In this document: in pieces, positions 34,728 through 46,174 of the stretch
Layout of the letters: the number at the start of each line of letters is the position of its first letter
Position numbering within the stretch: position 1 is the stretch's first letter
Source of the DNA: Meandrina meandrites
Taxonomy: Eukaryota; Cnidaria; Anthozoa; Scleractinia; Meandrinidae
DNA: 64,000 nucleotides
NCBI GenBank assembly: GCA_963693305.1
Contig: OY855915.1
Span: 1,718,001-1,782,000 of the forward strand
Direction of reading: 5' to 3'
Notes under the pieces: generated by a model
The model's input: only the letters and a program-made list of their open reading frames with translations
Databases searched by the model: none
Told to the model about the DNA's origin: nothing
Program-made: the position numbers and the translations under genes

Positions 34728-35911
34728 ACCAGTTTTCGCATATGATCTTCATAGTGTTTCTGAAGGAAGGCCTCACCACCAAATACCATCTGACAAATCC
34801 AACAGCTCAACCTTACAGCCTGGCCTGCGTTTTGTTTCAAAAACGATGTTGACATAACACCGGCACCATTACGACATTGACTACCATTACATGACACTTC
34901 ATCGTGAGTTCGTATATGATACACAATAGAGTTTTTATGACGAAAACAACGACCACACCGCTGGCACATAAAAGGCTTCTCTTCTGTGTGTATTTTGTTA
35001 TGTGTGCGAAGGTGACTTGCTTGTGTAAAACACTTGTCACAATGCTTGCACTGAAAAGGCTTCTCTCTTGTGTGTATTCTGTTATGTTGGCGAAGTTTTC
35101 CTGCTTCTCTAAAACACCTGTCACAATGCTTGCAATTGAAAGGCTTGTCTCCTTTGTGCATTCTGTTATGTTGGTGAAGGTTTCCTGCGAATCTAAAACA
35201 CTTCTCGCAATGCTTACACTTAAAAGGTTTCTCTCCTGTGTGTATTCTGTTATGTTTGCGAAGGTTTTCTGCTAAACTAAAACACTTGTCACAATGCTTG
35301 CATTTAAAAGGTTTCTCTCCTGTGTGTATTCTGCTATGTTGGCGAAGGTGTCCTGCTAAACTAAAACACTTGTCACAATGCTTGCATTTAAAAGGTTTCT
35401 CTCCTGTGTGTATTCTGTTATGTTTGCGAAGGTTTTCTGCTAAACTAAAACACTTGTCACAATGCTTGCATTTAAAAGGTTTCTCTCCTGTGTGTATTCT
35501 GTTATGTCCGCGAAGGTGTTCTGCTCGTGCAAAACTCTTGTCACAATGCTTGCACTTAAAAGGTTTCTCTCCTGTGTGCATTCTGTTATGTCTGCGAAGG
35601 TTCCCTGCCTCTCTAAAGCACTTGTCACACTGCTTGCACTTAAAAGGTTTCTCTCCTGTGTGTATTTTGTTATGTTTGCGAAGGTTTCCTGCAAGGCTAA
35701 ACCACTTGTCACAATGCTTGCACTTAAACGGTTTCTCTCCTGTGTGTATTCTGTTATGTCTACGAAGGTTTTCTTTATGTGTAAAACACTTGCCACAATG
35801 CTTGCACTTAAAAGGTTTCTCTCCTGTGTGTATTCTGATGTGTTGGCGAAGGTTTCGTGCATTGCTAAAACACTTGTCACAATCCTTGCATTTATAGGAC
35901 TTCGGAGGCAT
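34709..35911 (-). CDS. C2H2 zinc-finger gene 4 (12 fingers plus tail finger)
   Basis: The start chosen is the ATG at 35911 (MPPKSYKCKDCDKCF), matching paralogues. A splice acceptor (tctttacag) lies about 16 bp upstream, so the in-frame upstream residues are probably not coding. Twelve canonical fingers follow with TGEKPF-type linkers. Fingers 6 and 8 are identical in protein sequence ([15 protein letters not shown]), pointing to a recent internal duplication. The spacer and last finger ([13 protein letters not shown]...HYEDH) are intact. The C-terminus is altered: an inserted G/C-run repeat replaced the usual VVQ end by LVHQQGP. A nuclear DNA-binding role is inferred from the family. Confidence 0.88.
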   Translation of the reverse strand: MPPKSYKCKDCDKCFSNARNLRQHIRIHTGEKPFKCKHCGKCFTHKENLRRHNRIHTGEKPFKCKHCDKWFSLAGNLRKHNKIHTGEKPFKCKQCDKCFREAGNLRRHNRMHTGEKPFKCKHCDKSFARAEHLRGHNRIHTGEKPFKCKHCDKCFSLAENLRKHNRIHTGEKPFKCKHCDKCFSLAGHLRQHSRIHTGEKPFKCKHCDKCFSLAENLRKHNRIHTGEKPFKCKHCEKCFRFAGNLHQHNRMHKGDKPFNCKHCDRCFREAGKLRQHNRIHTREKPFQCKHCDKCFTQASHLRTHNKIHTEEKPFMCQRCGRCFRHKNSIVYHIRTHDEVSCNGSQCRNGAGVMSTSFLKQNAGQAVRLSCWICQMVFGGEAFLQKHYEDHMRKLVHQQGP

Positions 35912-35929
35912 CTTGGTTTGAAATATCCT

Positions 35930-36270
35930 GTAAAGAACAACGGTTCGATTCAATTAACATAAATACAAAGGCATGTTACCAAAAGTAGCATAGTCTTATT
36001 ATAAAAGCCTGCGAGCAGGGCCATCTTTACATGTTGGACACACGCGCGGCGAGCCCGCGAGACTAAGTCGAGACTAAGACGAGCTCGTGGGTAGGCAGCG
36101 AGTAAGTGACCCAGCTCCGAATTCCGTAAATTTGTCACTTGCACCCCTGAAACCCAAAATACGTTTAAAAATGAACATTCACATCATCTTTTACCGTAAT
36201 ACGTTATACAGTGTTCTTTAGTTAACGCAGGTCTACCGATCATTAGCAGCAGGCTGCGAAGCCGTAGCAA
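35930..36270 (-). promoter_or_regulatory. Duplicated 5' flank of zinc-finger gene 4
   Basis: Matches 28250-28575 upstream of zinc-finger gene 3 over most of its length, including the stretch from the acceptor outwards (catgttaccaaa/catgttctcaaa). It probably holds the promoter and 5' exon. Confidence 0.5.
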
Positions 36271-36394
36271 ATGCGTAAAGAAGTTTTTTCAGCAGTTAGC
36301 ACTTAACCGATCACGAATAGGCATGGGTTGTTTCTCAAGATCAACCATGCTAGATGCAGGAACAATAACATTAGTGTCATCAGTATGCATTCTA

Positions 36395-36776
36395 GGGGAG
36401 AGGATTCTTGTTTGTCAGATCTCTCAAATTGGCGACCAATTACTCTATTAAGTTTAGATTATAACATCGCATCAAAAGTAATAGCAGAGCGAATAGAAAG
36501 GTGCTTACCAAAGATAATTCACCCAGACGATACATTGGTCAAAATATTAGGCTGATTAATGATATAATGGAACAGACCAAATTACAAAATATTCCTGGGA
36601 TATTACTTTACTTGACTTCCGGAAAGCATTTGACACCATTGAATAGTCCTTTATCCAGAATACTTTACGTATACGTAGCTTTGTATGTAGTTTTTGCATG
36701 TAATAATGTAGGTATGCGTGCTGCAAAAACCCTTTTTGTGTGTTTGCAAAAAAATAAATAAATAAATAAAAAATAC
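36395..36776 (+). pseudogene. L1-like LINE reverse transcriptase fragment
   Basis: The plus strand reads LSNWRPITLLSLDYNIASKV and AERIERCLPKIIHPDD. In another frame it then reads YIGQNIRLINDIMEQTK and NIPGILLYL. These are the first conserved RT blocks of L1-like elements. At least two frame changes are needed to join them. The copy breaks off after RT block A. An A-rich end (aaataaataaataaataa, about 36749-36769) follows. It is inactive. Confidence 0.75.
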
Positions 36777-36914
36777 TTTAAATCTCCATAACTTCGGTGA
36801 CAGCATCAAACTCTAGGTCTCCACATTTTACACAAGTCCTGAAAGTGAGGTTCTGAACAATGGATTTTCTACAAATTATTTCCAACTGTCAAGAGGGTGC
36901 GATGGGTGCGTCTG

Positions 36915-37051
36915 TCCCCCCCCCCCCCCCCGCCCCCCGCCCCCCCCCAACCACGAGCCTTGGAAGTCCGCTAATTGTGAAAAAAAATTATCAAAAAAAT
37001 AAATAAATAAAGGAAAATGGCTCATGCGCACCCCACCCCCCCCCCCCCCCC
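36915..37051. repeat. Poly-C-rich repeat
   Basis: C runs at about 36917-36949 and 37031-37051 enclose sequence ending in taaataaataaa. A further C-rich stretch lies at 37211-37230. These resemble the ends of the G/C-run repeats elsewhere in the window. Confidence 0.5.
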
Positions 37052-37251
37052 AATTCCGAAGCTAAGATAAGTCAATTAAAAACAAAATACGTTCATTTGA
37101 GCAATTAATCCCCAGTTGAACGATTGCTTTTTCTGATGAAATACCTTGTCTGAAAAAATTGTTTCAGAACTTCTAGATTTCAGAATTTTCTAAGGGAGGG
37201 CGGGGGTTCATGCCCCCAGATCCCCCACCCCTCTACCTCGTCTATGTAAAA

Positions 37252-38020
37252 AGTCTGGTTAGGGCCCTGCTAAATCGTCGGAAAAGTGCGTGTTTCTGTG
37301 AAACGTGCGTCTCACGTGCCAAAGACCAACTGTCATAATATTTGAGAGTCCGCGCAGAAGCCACTTTAACTAATTTTTTTTCGTAGCAAATAATCGCAAA
37401 ATTAAAGCACTCTTGAATACGACAGTTCATAAAAGTCTCGAAATTTAAGTATCGTGAAATATACCGGGTGTCTGGACAGTCTGGAAAACCCACAGAGCGA
37501 ATAGCGAATAGTGCGAACACAGGCCGACAATCCTCTGTATTTGAGACCGCGTGACGTACACGTCACGATACGCCATTTGATCCCATACACATTCACTGTA
37601 ATTTGTAACGACCGACCTTGGCTTGATCCAACTGATCGCGAGAAATGCTCCATAAAATACTGGATTTTGCATCTTTTGATCCCAAATTGTGATCTACTGT
37701 AAGCCAGATAAATAAAGTTCACTTACCTTTTTTCTTCTGCGAGGTATTTTGCGTTTTTAATGGGTTTTGAGTCCATTATTTCCTCGCTAGCCGTTGCCGC
37801 CCCCTACAATACAAGACACGAGATGAGTTGAAAATAGATCGTTTTTACTGTCACGCAATAAAAATAAAAATTGAAGAACCATTCATTGAATGAGGTCAAC
37901 AAAATAGCATATTATAGGAAATAAGTAAATAAGTCATTCCTCCAAGTTTTAGGTCTGTGCGCTATCCCAAACTTCAGATATTCGTCGAAATGTTTTGCAC
38001 AAATTTACAGAGCCCAGTAT
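37252..38020. other. Intergenic, no supported gene
   Basis: Overlapping ORFs on both strands at 37242-37722 have no recognisable domain. A splice-donor-like site and ATG occur but no exon chain could be built. Confidence 0.3.
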
Positions 38021-38024
38021 GGAT

Positions 38025-38067
38025 CCGCCATATTGGTGCACCACAGATGTGCACCAATATGGCGGCC
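38025..38067. repeat. Short palindrome, GCCGCCAT family
   Basis: ccgccatattggtgcac and gtgcaccaatatggcgg face each other around 9 bp. It is a relative of 29960-30003. Confidence 0.65.
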
Positions 38068-38924
38068 GGAAAATACTGTAAACATCTGGAACTTACTTTG
38101 GTCATCTAGGCCACTGATTATCGGTACTGGACAAAGAGACATTTACATAAACACATTTCCTGCTACTTTAACTTCTCAAATGGCAAAAAGTCGTAAGTTA
38201 AATACATATTTTTTGACAAACACGATCGTAACTGTATGTCACGCGCCGCCATAACTCTGAAATTCAAAGTGCGCTGGTTTCAAAACGAAGGACGCTACTG
38301 AGCTGAAAAGTTGCAAACAGATATAATTTTAGTACCTCTTATGCCTGATGTGGATGAAAACTTTGGTGTCTCTTTAGTTTTGGACCTTAGTACCTGATGA
38401 CGTCACGTGAAAACGATCTATACGAATCCCAGCGACACGCACGCACGGTTCAGCAACCGGAAGTTCTTTCTCTCTTTCGATCACCGTTGTTGTTTATTTT
38501 GGTGGCTTTGTTTTTCCCAAGCGCCATTCTAACACCAAAGGGCCCTACTGAAATGTGCTCATTACGGAAGTGTAGAATAATTGAAACTCAGGTACCTTGT
38601 GATCCTTGACACGAAGGAAAATTTTGATCTAAAAAAAATAACCCTGCGAAAATTGGCGTGTGGTTTGGAACTGCCAAGGCACATCTACAACATTTCATAC
38701 CACTACTGACAGGTAATTTACATTTTACAAGCATTGTATGAGTCACTAACAAAGTATGCTACAACATTTACATTGAAATCATCAAAAGCCTAGCTGCACC
38801 ATCCCTGCGGCTATCACGAAATAACAATAAGTACAAAAATAATTTGTGCGTGCAGATTTGCTCGATGTTTCTGTAGTCATTCATGTATGTCAATGAGTGT
38901 TACAAATTGTTGAACCGACAATTA

Positions 38925-39324
38925 GCCATGTTCTAAACGAGCAGGGGACTGGGTACGAACATATTTTCTCTTCGGTACAAACATTCAATATCGATTGAAT
39001 TGAAAAATGGGGCATGTCATCTGAAAGAGCATCCAAAAATTAGTAGATTCACCAAATTTGACGGTTATTGGTTTAAACCCAAAGGCATGGTACACTTAGT
39101 TTGGATTGGAGGGACAGGCGTCCTCCGATCCATACTAAGCTCTCTTATTTTAAAAGTGTACCATGCCTTTGCGTTTAAACCAATAACCATCAAATTTGGT
39201 GAATTTGCTAATTTTTGGATGTTCTTTCAGATGACGTGCCCCATTTTCAATTCAATCGATATTGAATGTTCGTACCAAGAAAAAATATGTTCGTACCCAG
39301 TCCCCTGCTCGTTTAGAACATGGC
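38925..39324. mobile_element. 400-bp fold-back element with 6-bp TSD
   Basis: The whole element is an inverted repeat: gccatgttctaaacgagcag at the left is answered by ctgctcgtttagaacatggc at the right, and inner arms (ccaaatttgacggttattgg / ccaataaccatcaaatttgg) also pair. CAATTA flanks both ends (38919-38924, 39325-39330). It has no transposase. The ORF at 39000-39347 only reflects the arms. Confidence 0.8.
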
Positions 39325-39529
39325 CAATTAACATTCTTCCTTCATGAATGGTAATATATTGAATTTTGTTCTAAATAATAGCACTAGTCAAAAGTCCCTC
39401 AATAAGTCATAATTTTTAGTGCAATACAGCTTGTAGCTCTAGCGGAGATTTTAGTGGTCGTACTGTTTTTGTGCTAGATCAAAATCACTTTTGCGTGACG
39501 ACCGTGACGTGCCGAAATTACCAAATCAA

Positions 39530-40150
39530 ATGCAAACATTCTTATTCTAATATAATGTCTAGCCTAGCTATTCTCAATCAAACACAAAACACCTGAAAAC
39601 ACGTTTTCCTGAATCCTTCGATTCTGACTCGTCAAATCGCCTGGAATGTATTCTTACACGCGATATTCTCGAGTTTGACGATCGCTGAATAAATTTCCCG
39701 TTCCACGTCGAAAAGGCGTGCGGATGGTTGACATCGGGAAAACTCAACTTTACGCCTAGACATGTTGCTCTGAAGGTCGCGTGTGATTACTAGCCGCAGT
39801 ATTAATCATTATTGCAAGTGCAACTTACCTTGTTCATCGAGCACAAAGTTAATATTCACCGACGAAGTAGATCCCGCAAAACGTTACTCGTCAACAGGCA
39901 TCTGAGCGACGTCTGAGCTCGTGTCCAGTCTACTCGCGGTAAAGACAAGGAAGGTTCTGAAGAGTTCACCCTGGACCGGACTCATGGAAAAATATTGCGA
40001 TTAGGATGAAAACGGTGTTCAAACGACACAGCGTCAGCGATAGAAATAGAAACGAGCCTTTTTTACATGAGTTTTTTGCACATTCCGAGCTTCTTTTTGA
40101 AGTTTTCGTGATAAATTATCTTTGGGGCAAACGTGCCGCAAAATACAGAG
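39530..40150. repeat. Duplicated segment, copy 2
   Basis: This is the uninterrupted copy of 30660-32860. It shows the empty sites of the MITE and of the Crypton-like insertion. No gene is seen in it or in the stretch up to 40510. Confidence 0.7.
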
Positions 40151-41204
40151 TTCGATGCCAAATGTAAAGTTGAATTGACTTGGAGTTTGGCAGTTTGGCG
40201 TTTGCCTTTTGCCGCGGGGATCAACTTTATTTCGGCAAAAGAATAGAGGAAAATTCCCACAAAATTTTGCGTTGGTGAGTCATATATTTACAAGTATTTA
40301 CTAGTACTCGTTGATAATAAATACCTCTACACCTTATTCGATGGTTTAACATATAATACGCGTAGATATATATTTTGCGAGCAATGAGCAAAATGTCCAT
40401 TGCCATATCAATAACATCGAATGATTAATTTTTGCGCGCGTTTTTTCTTTGTCCCGTTCAACATCCTACCCCTGGGGCTCCAGTATAAATTAAGGGAGTC
40501 TATTTTTATATTTATTTTAATTTGGCATTGTTAAATAAGTTATCTTATTTAATTGATCACCATATTTTTGTTTAATCTCCCCGAAGCGTGACGAAAGATT
40601 CCTTTTTCTGCTCGATCTTGCCCGCAGAACGCTTGCTATCGCAAACCAACTAAATGTCGTATTTCACTCGAATTTCTCTCGCATTTCTATCCTAGTCAAG
40701 CACTTACATGCATATAACCTGGTCATTTTACGGGCGCATGTGGAAGTCAAAATGTAAAGGTCTGCCTAAAATACGATAAAATCGTCGTATGTTTTCCCAG
40801 AGAAAAAAGATAAACAGCAAAGTTTCTCAGTAGAAAATGGCAAAAAGTGCCTTTATATAATCACTGCCGGTCCGACAGTGATTGAAAGCTGCATCGGATA
40901 TAATTCAAAATGCGGCATTTATGAATGTTTGTCTGCTACAAAAATAAATAGCTTGCGACCTACTTCATTCTCAAACACTTTTAAAACAGCTGATGCGTTT
41001 ACACATAATTCGCACGGTGTTCGGCTTTTAACATGAGCGACTTTGCGGTAATAAATTATAGTCACTTAGGCCGGGATGAGAAAAAGTACGCCTTTTACTT
41101 CAAACTATCTTAAATTTCGCATTGCCTAACTTCAATTTCTCTTTGCAAGTACTCTGTTAAATATTTTCGCTTTCACGAACATTGCCATACTCGGAGACCC
41201 AGGG

Positions 41205-41282
41205 GCAGTTAGTCGGCGCGAAACGAAGTAAACTTTCTGCCCGGTTTATTAAGTTTCGACCCCACCAACTGCCCCTGGGAAT
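41205..41282. repeat. Hairpin MITE
   Basis: gacccaggggcagttagtcg and ccaccaactgcccctggg are inverted around about 40 bp. Two short ORFs on opposite strands here are artefacts of the hairpin and flank. Confidence 0.55.
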
Positions 41283-41875
41283 AAATGGGAATAAAATGAA
41301 TGGGAATTTACAGTGGCATCTTCCACATAGTGACTCTTCCGATCCCACTGATTCCGGATCGAATTGGAATTTAGTACTGTTGGTTTTTGTGAAGGGAGGA
41401 AAATCGTTAAAAGTTAATGAAACATTACTATTCGCTTGTTTGGCAAGCTTTCTCCTGTGCGAGTTGTTATTTTCACTGGACATCTGCGCGTACGGCCGAA
41501 ATTTTATTGCTTTCTAGCTTATTACAAATCATTTCCGCGAAATTTTGCGCTCTCTTTTCAAGTTTAAATCAACAAAAGTACGGCAGGAATGTACAACAAG
41601 TTTTAAACAAATTCTCCAAAAAAGCGAACACTAAGTGTCGCGATATAACGCTGTTTCTCGCTGTTTCAAAATCGCGAAATTAAGTTGGCGCGAAAATCTT
41701 GTGGAATACGATAAAGTTAACAATTATTCACCGAAGTGAAGGTGAATAGTATATTGGAGGCCTAACAAGTCTTATGTAAATCGAGGGTAAATTAAGTTTA
41801 TCTATATCTCTATCTATGCTTCGTTATTTTGCCAACATGGCCAAGTTTGGGTTAGATTGGTTCAACAACATATTA

Positions 41876-44800
41876 TTAGCAATAACTGAGTTCAATGTCC
41901 ACTGATTCCACCTTTCGTACTCTTGTTTGAAGCTGTGGTTCTTCGTCTCTGTTGTAATCATTTGATGATATGTCCTCGTTCAGGGCGATGTGAGTACTTT
42001 TCCCACCAAGACTAGCGCCAGGAGCGGAGACTTCAGAATTATGTTCCTCGTCGATTTTAGCTTGGCTTAGATTCCTTAAGTCGCCATGATCTTCGGATGT
42101 GCTGTTGTTTGCACTCGAGGAGACAGGCTCGTTCTGTCTAGCGACAGTGTTGTTGTCGTCGAAATTCGCGCCACAAGCGAGGTCTTCAATGTTATCTTCA
42201 TGATTGTCGTTAGCGTGGGCCAGATCTCTTTCCTCTGCGTTTCGTTCCCTTCCTCCGCCTTCTTGTCCATCTTGCTGTCTCACAGCATTGTTTGGCGATC
42301 TAAACAGTCTTCTTTCGAATTCGTCAGCTTCTTGAAAACTTTTTCCTAAAAGGAGCTCAATAAATGCAACTCGAAACTCCCTCTTTCGTATTGAGTAAAT
42401 AATCGGATTAAGAAGCGAATTTAACATCACATTGAGACGAATTAGTTGGCGAAATGAAATTTGCACATTAAGTGAAATTTTTTCTCTGAAAAGCCGAAAT
42501 GTAATGTAAAAAGAGATTGCTGGAAAAGCAATAAGCAAAAAAATTGTCAATAAAATTATTGTGGTTAGTTTTAAAGCTTTCTTTTCTTGTTTAAATTTTT
42601 CTCTGGCCTCCACGGAAACTTGATGTGAAAGAATCTGTTTTTCGTGGCGGCGGGCTTCCTTGTAGACGAGAATCTGAAGCAAGACGATTGAGGAAAGAAG
42701 TATTGCTTGGAAAACAAAAAGCAGGACTTCTAAATACCAAATAGTAATAAAATGTAGCAGGGCAGCAGCAATCCACGCCAGGGCAGAGCCAACCAAGAGG
42801 CGAGCTTTGGTGATGACGGCGGCATGAGTGAAGGTGTGTTTAATTGCAATATATCGCTCTACGTTGATTAAAACCAAGTGAAAGATTGTTGCGAGTAAGA
42901 ATATGATAAAGGACACAGAAAATGCCGAATCAATGTCACAAAATTCATTAAAATCTTTACCTTGTAGCAGGAAAATAATCTCGGTTATGTCAATGGGTTG
43001 TGAAACAAGTCCAAACATCAGATCGGTAAGCGCCAAACAAGCCAACAGAATGTTGAGGTTTGTTTGAAGTCGTCGTTTGGTTTTCACGGCAACCATAACC
43101 AACTCCGTAAAAACTAAAATCTTAAACTAAGATAATAAGTATCTTACATAAGATAACCACCATCTAATATAAAGACCGAAGTGATCTTAGTTTAAGATAA
43201 TACATCTCAACTTAAAACAGCAACGTCTTATTTATTTTTAAGATTCAAGTTTGTCTTACTCTAAGCTTTTGAATGCGTCTTAAAACAAGACTGGTGCGTT
43301 TTATAATAAGAATGTATCCTCTCGTCTAAGATTACTACTTATTACTTTGAGATGATGAACTCTCGACTGTCATATTCCTAGAGGTGGAACGTCTTAAATT
43401 GAGAAGGTTGCTCATCTTAAATAAATTTTAAGACGCTTTGGAGATCGTTAAGATGTTAGCGTCTTAACAAAGACGCGCTACGTCTTAAATTGAGGTAGTG
43501 TATGGCATCTACAATATTCTCAGTCAGTGCGGTGGAGATAACTTAACGTTTGTATATAGTAATGTGGGCAAAGGATTTTACGACCTTGTGTACATGTGGA
43601 GTCGAAATTTAAAATTTTGGTACCGTAATTGTTTTTTATGCCAAGAAATGTAAACAGAATTCAAGCATAGCCCACAGATGAGGGCATGAACATTTTCGAC
43701 TTTCCGTTTCAGCCTTTCTAGGAGGACTACTTCAGCGTGTAGTTTACATTTTTTGAAAAGAACTTACGGAAGAATTGCTGTTCCGTTTTCTTACATGTAA
43801 TTCCAGCTAAAATTGGCGGAATTTTTCGTTCCAGTACGTTTCACTGACGGCCATTGCTCTTTTCCGAAAGGCGGACCTCTCGGGAAACAGAACAATTTTT
43901 TGATTGGCTCATTTCGATCCAAAATGGCGTCAGTTTTAATTGAGCAAGTGTTTTGATTGGCTAATTTCGATCCGAAAATGTCGTCAGCTTTTTGATGCGC
44001 CAAAGTTTTTCGTTTCAGTTCGCAAGGATTTGCAAGTTTACTGCATGACCTTCACTAAACTGTTATTCTGTTTTCACCTGACAAAGGTGTAATCTTCAAA
44101 GTTAAAGGATATTCTCGGAGCTGCTAGAAAATACTTGGAGATTGAAGACAATTACCAGTAATTTGGATTAACAGACTGTATGTTTGAAGGTAAACTGAAC
44201 ACAGAACTGTTACCGTCGTTTTAAAACAGCCAAGACCTCCGTTACTTTTATCTTTTTCTGTTTGTTTTGTTTTTGTTTGGACTTGTAAGCATAATAAAGT
44301 GTTTCTCATGATATTTGTAGTGTTTGCATTTATTTACAGCTTTAAATGGGCGTTTTATGCAACACAGCATTGTCTGTTCTTATAAAAGTCAAAATTCTAT
44401 TGCGGATAAAGATTTTCTTTGAGATGTTCGCGTTTGCCTGAGCTTGCGTCAGCGCTCGCGCAGTTTCTGAAGGCTAGCATCATCAGCGCGCGTGTGGTTA
44501 TAAAACTATATGGAGCCACCTTAACTTAAGATTAAAAAACGTCTTAGCTAAGAAGTCTCGAATCTCTTTTTAAGATGAAATTTCATCTTACCTCAGAACT
44601 CTTTAAATAAGACGTTATCATATTAAAGTAAGATGAAGATAGATCTTAATTTAAGATGATTATAATTCTCACATTAAGATAACAGCTCCATCTTACCTCA
44701 GAACCTCTTAATTTAAGATTTTAGTTTTTACGGAGAAGGCGTTCAAAAGAATGGTAACAGGACAAGTCGCCATGCTAAAAACAGCTGCTGCGACAAGCAA

Positions 44801-44905
44801 ACCATATAGCGAATCATCAGAAGAATATTGCAAAGGAACCTTGCCGAAGGCGTAGATTTTACAATCATCTTCACTCCCAATCGATGATGACTGAGAAAGA
44901 TTCAT
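41876..44905 (-). pseudogene. Class A GPCR 1, split by an insertion
   Basis: The N-terminus and first membrane segment (44905-44738; start ATG MNLSQSSS, TM1 in YGLLVAAAVFSMATCPVTIL) are separated from the rest (43100-41876) by the element at 43103-44735. Rejoined by comparison with GPCR 2, the frame is continuous. The remainder shows LALTDL in TM2, ERY in place of DRY after TM3, a Trp in TM4, a Pro in TM6 and LNPIIYSIRKREF in TM7, followed by an acidic, Ser/Asn-rich tail ending DIELSYC. The ligand is unknown. Unless the insertion is spliced out, the receptor cannot be made. Confidence 0.8.
43103..44735. mobile_element. 1.6-kb inverted-repeat element in GPCR 1
   Basis: It begins CTCCGTAAAAACTAAAATCT and ends with the inverse (agattttagtttttacggag). 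AA lies on both sides (43101-43102 and 44736-44737). GPCR 2 shows the empty site (ccaaggcgttc), so the duplication is 2 bp. The outer 400 bp at each end are full of atcttaaattaagat-like words in both orientations. The centre has no convincing ORF. It is a non-autonomous DNA element. Confidence 0.8.
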
Positions 44906-45705
44906 CTCGTTTTTAAACAACCAACGAGCGGAACTTTGCAGTTAATTCGTTTCGTGTTGAAAATTCCTTGCTCTCACAATATATCCTTGCTTTATTCAAT
45001 TAAAGCAAAATAATTTATGTATTTCGGGGACACGGCTTCCGTTTACTTTCTGGTGAAAACAATACGGTAGCTTTTTTGGAAAGAAGAGTGCAACACAAAG
45101 AGAGACATGGAAATTTACAAATGCAAATCATTGAGCTGATGATCTCATGTCAAGGTCCTCTGAAAACTAGTATCAAAACTTCCTTAGCTGTAAAAGAAAA
45201 TGAGACAGGAAGCAAAATAAGACATGGAAATAACTTTAACATGGAACTGGGTTTTGTACATGCAGCAGCTGGTTTTCAGCCTCGCCACGAAATGAATAAA
45301 ATTTAAAACAAATGGCCTTGCACAAGACATGTTGCGATCATTCAAAGATCATCATTAGTTGTACTGTACGAGTCGTTTACAACTGCAATTTTTTAATGCT
45401 GCTATATGAAGACTATACAAAAAAAGCGATGATCCGAACCGGCGAAAATCCAAACGCAATGATCAGTGATTCTTGATGACGGAAAGCGTTTCGACTGACA
45501 TAATCATAAGTGTTTATTGGGGCTACTGAGTGTATAGTCAAAATGACACATACTATTGACTGCTTGGGAGATCTCCTTTATAAAGAATATATTTACATTC
45601 AGTACAATTAAGTGGGTCGCGTAAATGCAGTTTTGAATATAGCGGCAAGTGCTTTGTGTTTTTTGTTTCCAAACCGAAGCGTTCGTTGTTAAAATTTGAA
45701 GACGG

Positions 45706-46174
45706 CAGGGTTAGACATTAGCGCTCGCCCACTCGCCCAGGCGAGTGTCAAAACTGTCGGGCAAGTACAAATCACTCACTGACTCGCCCAATTTGGCGAG
45801 TACGATTTTCAGCTCCAGAACATAAAATAAGCGTACACTGTCCACAGCTAATGGTTCGCAAACATACAAAAATAGCTTCGCTTAGTAACCGTTAAATGAT
45901 GAAGATTCCTTGAAAATGAACTGAGAAACTCAACGGAAACCTTGTAAACTTACTTAAACTAGATTAAACTAAGGAAAATTGTGAAACGTGATTAAAAATT
46001 AAAGTTGGATATTTTATATTCGTGGGCAGAGGAGGGGGGGGGACGTACTTAATGTTCTCTGTGTTTGTTTGGAGCTAGGATACTGGGCGAGTGAAAAATT
46101 ATCGGGGCGAGTGCTTCTTGAAGGTCACTCGCCCAAATGGCGAGTGCTTCAAAATTTTAGTTTCCAACCCTGCA
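45706..46174. mobile_element. 470-bp MITE with ACTCGCC repeats
   Basis: The ends are GCAGGGTTAGA and TCCAACCCTGC. Inside, gcgagtg/cactcgcc words recur near both ends. It is inserted in the right flank of unit 1 and is missing from unit 2 near 51120. No ORF. Confidence 0.65.

Noticed and set aside
34709..35953. Regular 84-bp repeats that look like a CRISPR or satellite array
   Set aside because: They are the coding repeats of a C2H2 zinc-finger array. Spacers do not exist and the frame is open throughout.
37242..37722. Overlapping ORFs on both strands
   Set aside because: No domain, no conservation within the window and no splice chain supports a gene.
41157..41517. ORFs of about 110 codons on opposite strands
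   Set aside because: They overlap a hairpin MITE and have no match to the second duplication unit at the protein level.
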